Of a stretch of 64,000 bases of DNA, positions 31,065 to 41,529 are shown in pieces; the stretch's first letter is position 1, and the number at the start of each line of letters is the position of its first letter. The notes beneath the pieces are model-generated. The model was not told the origin of the DNA. It saw only the letters and a list, made by a program, of their open reading frames with translations, and ran no database searches. A program made the translations under genes and the position numbers. This stretch comes from Dyella terrae (lineage in GTDB: Bacteria; Pseudomonadota; Gammaproteobacteria; Xanthomonadales; Rhodanobacteraceae), in assembly GCF_004322705.1 (NCBI RefSeq), contig NZ_SIZZ01000001.1:620001-684000 (forward strand), given 5' to 3'.

Positions 31065-32051
31065 CTACGCGCTCAGGCGTTCACGCCAATGGGGCACCGC
31101 AGGCCACGTGGTCGGTGCCTGGCCGTTGCCGCCGAGCAGGCGGCTGACGGCGCGGCGTTCCAGGTGCGGCGCAAACGTGGCGATGAATTCCAGCGTGAAC
31201 TCCCGCAGCACGCTTTCCTTGCGCAGCACGATCCAGGTAGTGCATGGCGCGAAGAGATGATCGGCCGGAAGGCGGCGAAGCTCGGGCTCATCCGCCTGCT
31301 GGCAGGCCATCTCGGCGAGGATGCCCACGCCCAGCCCGGTGCGCACGTAGGTCTTGATGAGATCGGCATCGCTGGCGGTCAGCGCGATATGCGGCTGCAG
31401 ATTGGCGGCATGGAAGGCGTGGGTCAGTGACGAGGTGGGCTTGAGCGAGGATTCGTAACTGATCAGCGGATGCGCCGCCAGCTCGTCGAGCGTGGGCGGA
31501 CGGCCAAGCGCCGCCAGCGGATGCTCGTTCGGGACCAGCACCACGCGCTGCCAGCGATAGGCGGGCAGGGCTATGCCGTGGCCCGGCGGCGTCGTACCGG
31601 TTGCACTGACGATGGCCAGATCAACATGGCCGCCCTCCAGCAAGTTCATCACCTCCGCATCCGCCGCCGGTTGAAGGTGCACGCTCACCTCCGGGTATTG
31701 CCGGCTGAGCGAGGCCACGGCCGGGGGCAACGCGAAGCGGGCCTGCGTGTGAGTCGTGGCGATGCGCAAGGTGCCGCGCGACTCATTGCGCAGGTTGGCG
31801 GCGATGGATCGGATATTGGTGGCTTCGGCCAGGATGCTGCGCGCACGTTCGAGCACGTGGGTGCCAGCATGCGTGATGGAGTCCAGGCTGCGGCCCTTGC
31901 GATGGAAAAGCTGGAAGCCAAGCTCGTCCTCTAGCTGCTTGAGCAGTTTGCTCAGGCCGGGTTGAGTGGCATGCACGCGCTCGGCGGCCAGGGTGATATT
32001 GAGGCCGGCATCGGCAATGGCAACCAGGTAACGCAACTGCGTGAGCGTCAT
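31065..32051 (-). CDS. cysB: CysB-like LysR-type transcriptional regulator
   Basis: CysB activates sulfate assimilation genes when N-acetylserine signals cysteine shortage. The 328-residue protein has the LysR-type helix-turn-helix at the N-terminus (LTQLRYLVAIADAGLNITLAAERVHATQPGLSKLLKQLE) and the CysB-type effector domain (LRIATTHTQARFALPPAV, ISYESSLKPTSSLTHAF, TYVRTGLGVGILAEMA). It lies on the opposite strand between the cysJIH-sat and cysG-cysK operons. The 370-base gap shared with cysG is where it would act on both its own gene and cysG. Cbl is an alternative name for close relatives. Confidence 0.88.
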   Translation of the reverse strand: MTLTQLRYLVAIADAGLNITLAAERVHATQPGLSKLLKQLEDELGFQLFHRKGRSLDSITHAGTHVLERARSILAEATNIRSIAANLRNESRGTLRIATTHTQARFALPPAVASLSRQYPEVSVHLQPAADAEVMNLLEGGHVDLAIVSATGTTPPGHGIALPAYRWQRVVLVPNEHPLAALGRPPTLDELAAHPLISYESSLKPTSSLTHAFHAANLQPHIALTASDADLIKTYVRTGLGVGILAEMACQQADEPELRRLPADHLFAPCTTWIVLRKESVLREFTLEFIATFAPHLERRAVSRLLGGNGQAPTTWPAVPHWRERLSA

Positions 32052-32420
32052 CGAACGGAACTCCTAGGCGGCTTCGGCACGCCTGCACGGTTCCCTTCGG
32101 AAGCTACGGCAGGCTCAGTCGTCGGTCGGAACGGCTGGCGGGATTCGACATCGCGCGGGACACGCACCCGTCACCGGAAGGCCGGTCGAGGGGTGGGCTG
32201 GCGTGGCAGATGCAATGCTCATTTAGACGTCTATACATCCATTTAATGACTGCGTCAACGATTCATGTCAAAGGGTCGGTGTTGTCAGGGGGCTGCATAT
32301 AACCCCTTCGCATATCACAGCGTCTACATTTCATTTGCGATGCCGTGGATTGGCGTCCTAGCTTGCGGACACAAGCCCGGCCGCTCATGGCCGGGCGCGA
32401 GTCGAGGCGAAGCATTCGCG
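32052..32420. other. Divergent cysB-cysG regulatory region
   Basis: This 369-base gap has no gene. It holds an AT-rich stretch (32221-32300) with the 10-base palindrome TAGACGTCTA (32224-32233), a TATAAC element (32298-32303) and a GC hairpin (32375-32382 with 32389-32396) shortly before cysG. The frame of cysG is open back to 32265, but those extra codons are not conserved. CysB binding is expected from context only. Confidence 0.45.
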
Positions 32421-33872
32421 ATGGCAGGCAGGTTGTTCCCCCTTTTTGCCCGGCTGGAAGGGCGTCAGGTCCTGGTGATCGGCGGCGGTCCCGTAGCCGA
32501 GCGCAAGGTGCGCCTCTTGCTTGAGTCCAACGCGGCTGTGACGGTAGGGGCGCCCGTCATAGCGCCCGGCCTGCAAAGGCTCCATGCGGAGGGCCGGCTC
32601 ACATGGTTGGAAGGTGACTACGCCGAATACTGGCTTGATGAGCCGTGGCTGGTTATTGCGGCCACCGACAATCGCAAACTCAACCAGCGAATCGCCGACG
32701 GGGCGGCATCGCGCCAGTTGTTCGTCAATGTGGTGGATGACGCAGAGCTTTCGAGCTTCCAGGTGCCGGCGATCGTCGATCGCTCGCCCGTGCAGGTGGC
32801 CATTTCCAGCGGGGGTGTTGCCCCCATGGTGTCCCGTCGCGTGCGGGAGCGGCTGGAAGCGCTGTTGGAACCTCAGCTAGGCGCCCTTGGCCAGCTCATC
32901 GGCGACATGCGGGATCGCATTCGCGCGCAGCTCCCCGATCTTTCGGCGCGTCGGACCTGGTTCGACCGATTGTTGGATGGCCCGGTATGGCGACTCTTGC
33001 GCCGCGGCCAGCCTGCGCTGGCCCATGCGGAAGCCGAGCGACTGCTGGAGGGGGCCGACGATTTGCGCAGGGGCAGCGTCGTCCTGGTGGGCGCCGGTGC
33101 GGGCGATGCGGATCTGCTGACCCTTCGCGGCCTTCGCGCGCTCAACGAGGCCGATGTGATCCTGCATGATCGCCTCGTCAGCAGCGAGGTGCTTGCCCTG
33201 GCGCGACGCGATGCCGAGCGCATCGACGTCGGTAAACAGGCGGGACATCACCATGCCACCCAGGCCTACATTCATGCCCTGATGCTTGCGCATGCGCAGG
33301 CAGGTCGACGCGTCGTGCGGCTGAAGGGCGGTGACCCCTTCATCTTTGGGCGAGGCGGCGAGGAGCTGCAATTCCTGCGCTCCCATGGCATTCCCTACGA
33401 AGTGGTTCCGGGCATCACGGCTGCGCTGGCCTGCGCGGCCTATGCGGGCATTCCACTGACCCATCGCGAACACGCCCGCTCGGTACGCCTGATCACCGCG
33501 CATTGCCGCGAATCGGCGAACGAGCTCGACTGGGCTTCGCTGGCCCGCGAGCGAGAGACCCTGGCCGTCTATATGGGCGTCGCCGAACTCCCTGTGCTGA
33601 CTCAGCAGTTGCTGATCCATGGCCGTGCGCCTGAGACGCCCTTCGCCTTGATTGAGAACGGCGGGCGGTCATCGCAACGCGTCGTTGCCGGGCCACTGTC
33701 TCAGCTACCGCTTCTGGCCGAGGCCCATCGGGTGACCTCGCCGGCCTTGCTGATCCTGGGGGAGGTGGCGGCGCTGGCACGGGAGCTGGCTTGGTATGGC
33801 GCGTTGCCGCTGGCCGATCAGGCGACCTGTGACAGGGCTGAGCCGGTCCCAAAGCGTATGCACTTCGCTTGA
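32421..33872 (+). CDS. cysG: Siroheme synthase CysG (trifunctional)
   Basis: CysG makes siroheme from uroporphyrinogen III: an N-terminal dehydrogenase/ferrochelatase (CysG-B) and a C-terminal SAM-dependent bis-methyltransferase (CysG-A). The NAD-binding site is [18 protein letters not shown]; the methyltransferase half begins at [20 protein letters not shown] and contains [18 protein letters not shown] and [10 protein letters not shown]. The ATG at 32421 has GAGGCGA about 10 bases upstream and gives 483 residues, the family length. It supplies the cofactor of CysI and is followed by cysK. Confidence 0.94.
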   Translation: MAGRLFPLFARLEGRQVLVIGGGPVAERKVRLLLESNAAVTVGAPVIAPGLQRLHAEGRLTWLEGDYAEYWLDEPWLVIAATDNRKLNQRIADGAASRQLFVNVVDDAELSSFQVPAIVDRSPVQVAISSGGVAPMVSRRVRERLEALLEPQLGALGQLIGDMRDRIRAQLPDLSARRTWFDRLLDGPVWRLLRRGQPALAHAEAERLLEGADDLRRGSVVLVGAGAGDADLLTLRGLRALNEADVILHDRLVSSEVLALARRDAERIDVGKQAGHHHATQAYIHALMLAHAQAGRRVVRLKGGDPFIFGRGGEELQFLRSHGIPYEVVPGITAALACAAYAGIPLTHREHARSVRLITAHCRESANELDWASLARERETLAVYMGVAELPVLTQQLLIHGRAPETPFALIENGGRSSQRVVAGPLSQLPLLAEAHRVTSPALLILGEVAALARELAWYGALPLADQATCDRAEPVPKRMHFA

Positions 33873-33942
33873 CACAATTTTCTACCCGACATGGTGCACC
33901 ATCGCCGGTGCCGCCCAGCCATCCTTCGCATCGGAGCCGTCC

Positions 33943-34884
33943 ATGATCTACAACAGCATCGTCGACACCATCGGCAACACCCCCGTCGTCAAACTGCATC
34001 GCCTGGCCCCCAGCCATGTCGATCTGTACGTGAAGGTGGAGGCGTTCAATCCCGCCGGTTCGGTGAAGGATCGCCTGGCCCTGGCGATCATCCTCGACGC
34101 CGAACAGAAGGGCACGCTCAAGCCCGGCCAGACCGTTATCGAGGCTACTTCCGGCAATACCGGTGTAGCGCTCGCGGCGGTGTGCGCGGCCCGCGGCTAT
34201 CCCTTTGTGGCCGTGATGACCGAAACCTTCTCGATCGAGCGGCGCAAGCTGATTCGCGCTTACGGCGGCAAGGTGCTGCTCACGGCAGCGGCCGAACGCG
34301 GTTCGGGCATGGTGCGCAAAGCGGCGGAACTGGCGAAGAAGCATGGCTGGTTTCTCGCGAGCCAGTTCGAAAATCCGGCCAACCCGGCCTATCACCGGAG
34401 CACCACGGCTGCCGAAATCCTGCGCGACTTTGCGGGTCGTCGCCTCGACTACTTCGTCACGGGCTGGGGCACAGGTGGCACGCTGACCGGCGTGGGCGAA
34501 GTGCTGCGGGTAGCGCGTCCGGAGGTAAAAGTGATCGCCAGCGAACCGGCCGGCGCCTCGTTGCTGGGTGGCAAGGAGTGGCAGCCGCACAAGATCCAGG
34601 GCTGGACGCCGGACTTCGTGCCTGCCGTCCTTAATCGCGACGTCGCCAGCCGCATTCTTCCGGTGGACGACGTGGTGGCGCGCGATACCGCTCGCGAACT
34701 GGCGCAGAAGGAGGGCATCTTTGTCGGCATTTCGTCCGGCGCCACGTTGGCAGCGGCGCTGGAAGTCGCGAAGCAGGCCGAGAAGGGTTCGGTCCTGCTG
34801 GCGATGCTGCCGGATACCGGCGAGCGCTACCTCTCGACGTTCCTGTTCGAAGGTGTGAACGAGGGAAGCGACGAGGTGGAGTGA
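33943..34884 (+). CDS. cysK: Cysteine synthase A (O-acetylserine sulfhydrylase)
   Basis: CysK combines O-acetylserine with sulfide to make cysteine, the last step of the pathway encoded here. It is a PLP fold type II enzyme of 313 residues: the Schiff-base Lys42 lies in NPAGSVKDR, the substrate loop is ATSGNTG, and GWGTGGTLTG binds the PLP phosphate. The ATG at 33943 has GGAG 7 bases upstream. A CysM-type enzyme is less likely given the CysK-like loops. Its stop codon borders directly on the first palindromic repeat cluster. Confidence 0.93.
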   Translation: MIYNSIVDTIGNTPVVKLHRLAPSHVDLYVKVEAFNPAGSVKDRLALAIILDAEQKGTLKPGQTVIEATSGNTGVALAAVCAARGYPFVAVMTETFSIERRKLIRAYGGKVLLTAAAERGSGMVRKAAELAKKHGWFLASQFENPANPAYHRSTTAAEILRDFAGRRLDYFVTGWGTGGTLTGVGEVLRVARPEVKVIASEPAGASLLGGKEWQPHKIQGWTPDFVPAVLNRDVASRILPVDDVVARDTARELAQKEGIFVGISSGATLAAALEVAKQAEKGSVLLAMLPDTGERYLSTFLFEGVNEGSDEVE

Positions 34885-36499
<1,615 letters not shown>

Positions 36500-36514
36500 T
36501 TACTACGGGGTGGT

Positions 36515-36690
36515 GGGGCCGGCGGCTGTGCCGCCTGTGAATGGTGAACGGGGAGGGGCGGCGGCTGCGCCGCCTGTAAACGGTGAACAGAAAAGGCCGC
36601 AAGTCACTGCGCTTACCGTTTACCGTTTACAGCGAGCGCCAGCGAGCGGCCTCACAGCCCGCGCAGCGGGCGGCCTCACGGGCCGGCCAC
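36515..36690. repeat. Mosaic palindromic repeat cluster 2
   Basis: Two copies of GGCGGCTGYGCCGCCTGTRAA are followed by GGTGAACGG or GGTGAACAG. Bases 36574-36588 pair with 36618-36632 (14 of 15), and further GC hairpins (GCCCGC-GCA-GCGGGC type) end in CCTCAC. It occupies most of the 298-base divergent gap between purB and fumC. Confidence 0.85.
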
Positions 36691-36764
36691 CCCCTTGCCA
36701 AGCCCTGAACAACCCTCACCCTATAGTCCAACGATCCCCCCTGATCAAAGGAGCCCGGCCCCTC

Positions 36765-38159
36765 ATGTCCTTCCGCATCGAACACGACAGCATGGGCGAG
36801 CTGAAAGTCCCGGCGAAGGCGCTGTACGGCGCCCAGACGCAGCGCGCGGTGGATAACTTCCCCATTTCGGGTCTGAGGATGCCGCGGGATTTCATTCGGG
36901 CGCTGGGCCTGATCAAGGCGGCGGCCGCCGACGCGAATGCCGGCCTGGGCCATCTGCCCAAGAACAAGGCCGCGGCCATCCGCAAAGCGTCGCTCGCCGT
37001 CGCCGAGGGTCACTACGACGCGGAGTTCCCGATCGACGTTTTCCAGACGGGCTCCGGCACCAGTTCCAACATGAACGCCAACGAGGTCATCGCCCATGTG
37101 GCAACCAAGGCTGGCGTGAAGGTGCATCCGAATGATCACGTCAATTACGGGCAGAGCTCCAACGACGTGATCCCCACGGCCATCCATGTCAGCGCCACGC
37201 TGGTGGCGACCGAAAAGCTGGTGCCGGCACTCAATCATCTTCGTCGCACCATCCAGCGCCGCGCCCGCGAACTGCGTCGCGTACCCAAGACGGGACGTAC
37301 GCACTTGATGGATGCGATGCCGGTGACCTTCGGACAGGAGTTGTCGGGTTGGGCCGCGCAGATCGGCTCCTCGATCGAGCGCATCGACGACAGCCTGCGT
37401 CGCATGCGTCGCCTGCCCCAGGGCGGTACGGCGGTGGGCACGGGCATCAACGCTGACCCGAAATTTGGCGCAGCCGTGGCGCGCGAGCTTAAGAAACTGA
37501 CGGGCGTGCGCTTTGAAACCGCCGACAATTATTTCGAGGGCATGGCATCGCAGGATGCGGCCGTAGAACTTTCCGGCCAGCTGAAGACGCTTGCCGTGGC
37601 GCTGATGAAGATCGCCAACGACCTGCGCTGGATGAATTCGGGTCCGCTGGCAGGCCTTGGCGAGATTGAGCTGCCGGCGCTGCAGCCGGGTAGTTCGATC
37701 ATGCCGGGCAAGGTGAATCCGGTCATTCCGGAAGCGACGGCCATGGTCGCAGCGCAAGTGATCGGCAACGACGCGACGATCACCATCGCCGGTCAGTCCG
37801 GCAATTTCCAGCTGAACGTAATGCTGCCGGTGGTGGCGCACAACCTGCTGGAGTCGCTGAACTTGCTGTCAAATGTGACGGTGCTGCTCGCCGACAAGTC
37901 CATCGCCGGATTCAAGGTGAATTCGGCGCGCGTGAAAGAGGCGTTGGACAAGAATCCGATTCTCGTAACCGCGCTCAATCCGGTGATCGGGTATGAGAAG
38001 GGTGCGGCAACGGCCAAGCAGGCTTACAAGGAGAAGCGGCCGATTCTGGATGTGGCGCTGGAGACGACGGGGTTATCGAAGGAAGAGCTAAAGAAGTTGC
38101 TCGATCCGATGACGTTGACGGAAGGTGGGATTCATGAGGGTGGTGGTGGGGGTGGGTAA
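36765..38159 (+). CDS. fumC: Fumarate hydratase, class II
   Basis: FumC interconverts fumarate and malate in the TCA cycle; the class II enzyme is iron-free and stable to oxidants. The 464-residue protein has GSSIMPGKVNPV (about residues 309-320), TGSGTSSNMNANEV and GRTHLMDAMPV. AAAGGAG lies about 12 bases before the ATG, and a TATAGT at 36722-36727 is a candidate -10 element. The C-terminus is odd: after TLTEGGIHEG the chain ends in a run of glycines encoded by a G-rich tract. The long open extension upstream to 36465 lies in repeats and was rejected. Confidence 0.94.
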   Translation: MSFRIEHDSMGELKVPAKALYGAQTQRAVDNFPISGLRMPRDFIRALGLIKAAAADANAGLGHLPKNKAAAIRKASLAVAEGHYDAEFPIDVFQTGSGTSSNMNANEVIAHVATKAGVKVHPNDHVNYGQSSNDVIPTAIHVSATLVATEKLVPALNHLRRTIQRRARELRRVPKTGRTHLMDAMPVTFGQELSGWAAQIGSSIERIDDSLRRMRRLPQGGTAVGTGINADPKFGAAVARELKKLTGVRFETADNYFEGMASQDAAVELSGQLKTLAVALMKIANDLRWMNSGPLAGLGEIELPALQPGSSIMPGKVNPVIPEATAMVAAQVIGNDATITIAGQSGNFQLNVMLPVVAHNLLESLNLLSNVTVLLADKSIAGFKVNSARVKEALDKNPILVTALNPVIGYEKGAATAKQAYKEKRPILDVALETTGLSKEELKKLLDPMTLTEGGIHEGGGGGG

Positions 38160-38168
38160 CCTCTCGCA

Positions 38169-38242
38169 CCACATACCCGTCATTCCCGCGAAAACCCGAT
38201 ACCCGTCATTCCGGCTTTCGCCGGAATGACGAGAGTATGTGG
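38169..38242. repeat. Nested palindrome after fumC
   Basis: An inner 12-bp hairpin (38204-38215 with 38220-38231, loop TTTC) of the common proteobacterial GTCATTCCGGC type lies inside 8-base outer arms CCACATAC and GTATGTGG (38169-38176 and 38235-38242). The motif ACCCGTCATTCC appears twice. It lies between convergent genes and may act as a terminator. Confidence 0.75.
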
Positions 38243-38249
38243 AGCTGAC

Positions 38250-38819
38250 TTAATCGGCAGCCTTCTTGTCCGAGGCATCCTTCGAGCAATCCCCATCCGT
38301 CTCGCTCTCAAGAATCTCGCCATACGGCTTGAACTCGGCGAGGCTCGCCTTCAGCGCATCCTGCGCACTCTGCATTTGCGTAAGATCCTTGCAGATCTTC
38401 GCCGCCGCCTCATTGATGCGCGCCGTCTGCGAATTCACCGCGCTGTCGATCTTGCTACTGTCACCTTTGACGGCGGCTTCGGCGAGACCTTTCAACGCCG
38501 CACCACCCATCGCCGCACCGGCCATGCCGGTTTCGATGCCGTGGTCGTGCACCGCGCGGGCGGCGTTGTAATAGGCAACCAGCTGCGCACGCTGCGCGTC
38601 CGTCACGGTCACCGGCTTGCCGCCGACGGTGAAGTCGCCGGTCGGGCTGATTACCGCCATCGGTGCCGTGTCGGCATGCAGCTTCACCTGGTTCGGCTGC
38701 ATGGTGATGCCGCCGTTGGCGATGGACGTCATGCCGGAAGTGTCGTAGTCGGATTTGCCGGAGCTGCACGCACAAGTGGCGGCAACGAGACTGGCAACAA
38801 GCAGGCAACGCATGAACAT
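38250..38819 (-). CDS. DUF2884 (YggN-like) exported protein
   Basis: A 189-residue exported protein, probably a lipoprotein: the signal region MFMRCLLVASLVAATCACSS has two cysteines that could be lipidated, though the lipobox is not ideal. The core (PMAVISPTGDFTVGGKPV, then QRAQLVAYYNAAR) resembles the YggN/DUF2884 family of unknown function. The C-terminus is Asp/Lys-rich. It follows a second small exported gene by 17 bases on the same strand, suggesting a two-gene unit. Confidence 0.7.
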   Translation of the reverse strand: MFMRCLLVASLVAATCACSSGKSDYDTSGMTSIANGGITMQPNQVKLHADTAPMAVISPTGDFTVGGKPVTVTDAQRAQLVAYYNAARAVHDHGIETGMAGAAMGGAALKGLAEAAVKGDSSKIDSAVNSQTARINEAAAKICKDLTQMQSAQDALKASLAEFKPYGEILESETDGDCSKDASDKKAAD

Positions 38820-38836
38820 GAAATTTCCCCTGGGTC

Positions 38837-39214
38837 TTAACGCGAAAGAGGAACGACGAGGTAGGCCGTGCGCCCCTTGATCGAAAGCTCGGCCTTGTTG
38901 GAGGCTTCGGCCGTCAGTTCGACGACCGGATCGGTATCGGTCGAGGAGCGATAGTGATTGTCACTGACCTTGCTAAGCAAGATGTCGCGTCCCTGCGGGA
39001 GCTTCAGGTCCGCCGGCAGCGTAATGCGCAGCTGCGTTCCGGCCGGTGAAATGACGTAGCTGCCGTCAGGCGTCGCCGCAACGCCCTCCATGTGCCAGCT
39101 ACCCGCCAGCGATGTCGTGGCAAGGGTTGCGCTGTCGGCGTGAGCGAGGGAGAGACCGGCCAGGGGCGCGGTGATCATCATCGCTGCAATAAACATGGGG
39201 CGGGCGAGATTCAT
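38837..39214 (-). CDS. Small exported protein of unknown function
   Basis: A 125-residue product with a clear signal peptide (hydrophobic MFIAAMMITAPLAGLSLAHA, cleavage likely after AHA). The mature part (GSWHMEGVAATPDGSYVISP, ELSIKGRTAYLVVPL) looks like a small beta-rich domain, which I do not recognise. It lies upstream of the DUF2884 gene and 18 bases downstream of the beta-lactamase-like gene, so all three may be one transcript. Confidence 0.6.
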   Translation of the reverse strand: MNLARPMFIAAMMITAPLAGLSLAHADSATLATTSLAGSWHMEGVAATPDGSYVISPAGTQLRITLPADLKLPQGRDILLSKVSDNHYRSSTDTDPVVELTAEASNKAELSIKGRTAYLVVPLSR

Positions 39215-39232
39215 GGCAGTTCCTTCACATGC

Positions 39233-40480
39233 TCATTGAAAAGTGGGTGCGGTCAGCGGGGCGCAGGGCGGGTGCGGTTGTTTGCGCGCGTCCGGCGTGC
39301 GCCATTCCGGGTGGTCATAGGGAATGTCGTTCTCCCAGTACCACGGGTAACAGGTTGGTCCAAGCACGGCGTCGATCAGATAGCGATAGATGCCTTCGGA
39401 GTTCGAGCTGTTGCTCATGATGACGATGCAGCGGCGCGACGCCTGCAGGCATAGCGCCAGATTGTTGGTGCCGTCGTCGTGACCGGTTTTGAACCAGGCT
39501 GGCCCCTGCGGCGACTGGTAGACCATCACGCCAAGGGCGGCGGACAGGGCGATGCCGTCGTTGTCCTGCGTGGTCGCTTCATCGAGGGTCGGGAACGACT
39601 GCACGGAATGCACTGCCAGCGCAGGCTTCAGCCACAGAGCATGCGCTTGGGCACTCAGGCCATCGCCGCGCACCATGCCAGCGATAAGGTGGGCGAAATC
39701 GTGCGGCGTCGTATCCATCGAGCCCGCGGCGCGGACGCTGCTGCGTTGCTTGTGGTCGAGGGCCTTGCCTTTTTCGTCGAATCCGATGGCGAGGTTGCCG
39801 GCGAAGTCGTCACGCCAGGTCATGCTTGTGCGCTTCATGTCGAAGCGGTCGAACAACTGCTTCTGCATAAGCGTAGCGACGTCGGTGTGTTCGCCATTTT
39901 CCAGCACGAATTGCAGCAGATTGATGCCTTCACCCGAATACGCGAAGCGTGTTCCCGGATCGAAGTACATCATCAGCTTGCCGTTCGGATCGTAGCCACC
40001 CTCGCGAGGCCAGAAGCGGAAGTTGGCGAAGCCGGCGCTATGCGTGAGCAGGATGCGCGGCGTGATCTTCTGCCAGCGCGGCTCGTCCTTGAGATCGGCG
40101 TACTTTTCGTAGTCGGGCAAGGGCTTCGGTAAAAGGGTGGCAATCGACGCATCCATATCCAGCTTGCCACCGTCTACCAACGTCATCACCGAGTAAGCAA
40201 AGGCCGCCTTGGTCGTCGATGCCGCGTACATCACCGTATCCGTGGTGAGCGGCAACCGCTTTTCGACGTCCCGATATCCGTAGGCGCGAAGGTAGGTGAC
40301 CTTGCCGTTCTCGATGATGCCCAGCGCCATCCCTGGCACATGCGCGGCTTGCATCAGTTGCCCGACACGCTGGTCCAGGGCCTTGCCGCGAAGCGTGTCG
40401 TCAGCCGGCGTACCGGCGTGAGCCATCAAGGAACATGCTGCCAACACCAGTGCCATCCCTGAGCGGTGGAGCGTGAGCAT
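39233..40480 (-). CDS. Serine beta-lactamase-fold hydrolase (class C/esterase-like)
   Basis: A secreted 415-residue serine hydrolase of the beta-lactamase/PBP superfamily. The signal peptide (MALVLAACSLMAHAG) is followed by the SxxK motif S88-TTK91 in YAASTTKAAF, a YSG triad in place of the YxN motif and a late KTG motif in AWFKTGHDD. The family includes AmpC enzymes, DD-peptidases and esterases, and relatives like this often lack beta-lactamase activity, so resistance should not be assumed. The start at 40480 gives the signal peptide; the open frame to 40648 is unconserved. Confidence 0.8.
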   Translation of the reverse strand: MLTLHRSGMALVLAACSLMAHAGTPADDTLRGKALDQRVGQLMQAAHVPGMALGIIENGKVTYLRAYGYRDVEKRLPLTTDTVMYAASTTKAAFAYSVMTLVDGGKLDMDASIATLLPKPLPDYEKYADLKDEPRWQKITPRILLTHSAGFANFRFWPREGGYDPNGKLMMYFDPGTRFAYSGEGINLLQFVLENGEHTDVATLMQKQLFDRFDMKRTSMTWRDDFAGNLAIGFDEKGKALDHKQRSSVRAAGSMDTTPHDFAHLIAGMVRGDGLSAQAHALWLKPALAVHSVQSFPTLDEATTQDNDGIALSAALGVMVYQSPQGPAWFKTGHDDGTNNLALCLQASRRCIVIMSNSSNSEGIYRYLIDAVLGPTCYPWYWENDIPYDHPEWRTPDARKQPHPPCAPLTAPTFQ

Positions 40481-40572
40481 GTCGCTGACTCCTGATGCGT
40501 GTTGCGTTGAAGAGAGAGGGTGCCCGGGCGACGCTCCGCATCCGTGCGGAAGGCGTCGCTGGGCGTAAACCA

Positions 40573-41529
40573 TCAGCTGTCGTCGCGAACCCGGCGGAAC
40601 CACACTGCGGCGGCCAGCATCAGCACACCCGCCAGGACACCGATCCACAAGTTGTGCGAGGACAGGATGTGGAAGCTGTTGGAGAAGAGCAGGTCGTCGA
40701 GGGTTTCGTTGTCACCGACCGATGCCAGGCTGTGCTTGTCAAAGGCGATGCTCGAGACCGGGAAGACGCTGACCAGCATGCGACCGACGATGTTCGTCCA
40801 GAACCAGCCGGTGTTGAGATTGAACAGTCCCATGATCCCGAACCAACCCACCAGCAGTCCCGCAATGGCCGGGGTAGCGACGGCCCACAGGAAGGGCTTG
40901 GAGCGTGCCCAGGCCGAGCAGAGCATCAACCAACCCACTGCCGGCAGTGCCCACAGTGCATATGCGGGGACCGAGGCGATCAGCGAAGCCAGTGCCTTGA
41001 TCGGATGCGCCAGGCCAAGCAGCTGCCAGATGTTGACGCCATGGAAGGAGAGGGTGATCGCATAGGCAATCAGCTGGATCAGCCCCGTCACGATGCCGGT
41101 GGCCACTGCGATGACCGGAGCCACCACCACCGCACTCGCCACCTTGGACAGCACCGTGTTGGTGTCGGAGATCGGCAGCGACTTCCAGAACAACACGCTG
41201 CGGTCGCGACGGTCGTCATACAGGGCCGAGAGGCAGTAGAAGAACACCACGAAGCCCTGGCAGATGCTGATCGGTCCCATCGAAGAGAGCATCGCCACGT
41301 CCAGGATCTGCCCGATCTGGCGCAGGTCGCCGGCATCAGCGTGGGCAATCGCATCGCGCAGGTTGCTGTCGCCGATGTTGATGCCGTGCATCGGGCCGGT
41401 GACTTCCACCGCGATGATCGCCATCAGGTTCAGCAGGATGAACACGCCGCCGGTGATGATCGGGGCCCACAGAAAACCACCCCGGTTTTCCCAGAACTCA
41501 CGCTTCATGAGCCAGTAGAAGGAATTCAT
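40573..41529 (-). CDS. ABC-2 type transporter permease
   Basis: A 318-residue membrane protein with about six hydrophobic segments (for example IITGGVFILLNLMAIIAV, GFVVFFYCLSALYDD, VVAPVIAVATGIVTGLIQLI, FLWAVATPAIAGLLVGWFG, LAGVLMLAAAVWF). Its first codons overlap the stop of the upstream ATPase by four bases. Together with the YtrA-type regulator it matches the YtrABC-like systems that respond to cell envelope stress. The substrate is unknown. Confidence 0.82.
   Translation of the reverse strand: MNSFYWLMKREFWENRGGFLWAPIITGGVFILLNLMAIIAVEVTGPMHGINIGDSNLRDAIAHADAGDLRQIGQILDVAMLSSMGPISICQGFVVFFYCLSALYDDRRDRSVLFWKSLPISDTNTVLSKVASAVVVAPVIAVATGIVTGLIQLIAYAITLSFHGVNIWQLLGLAHPIKALASLIASVPAYALWALPAVGWLMLCSAWARSKPFLWAVATPAIAGLLVGWFGIMGLFNLNTGWFWTNIVGRMLVSVFPVSSIAFDKHSLASVGDNETLDDLLFSNSFHILSSHNLWIGVLAGVLMLAAAVWFRRVRDDS

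Noticed and set aside
25011-32236. Shared TCTATAC string upstream of cysJ (minus strand) and cysG as a CysB site
   Set aside because: A shared 7-base string is expected by chance in regions of this size.
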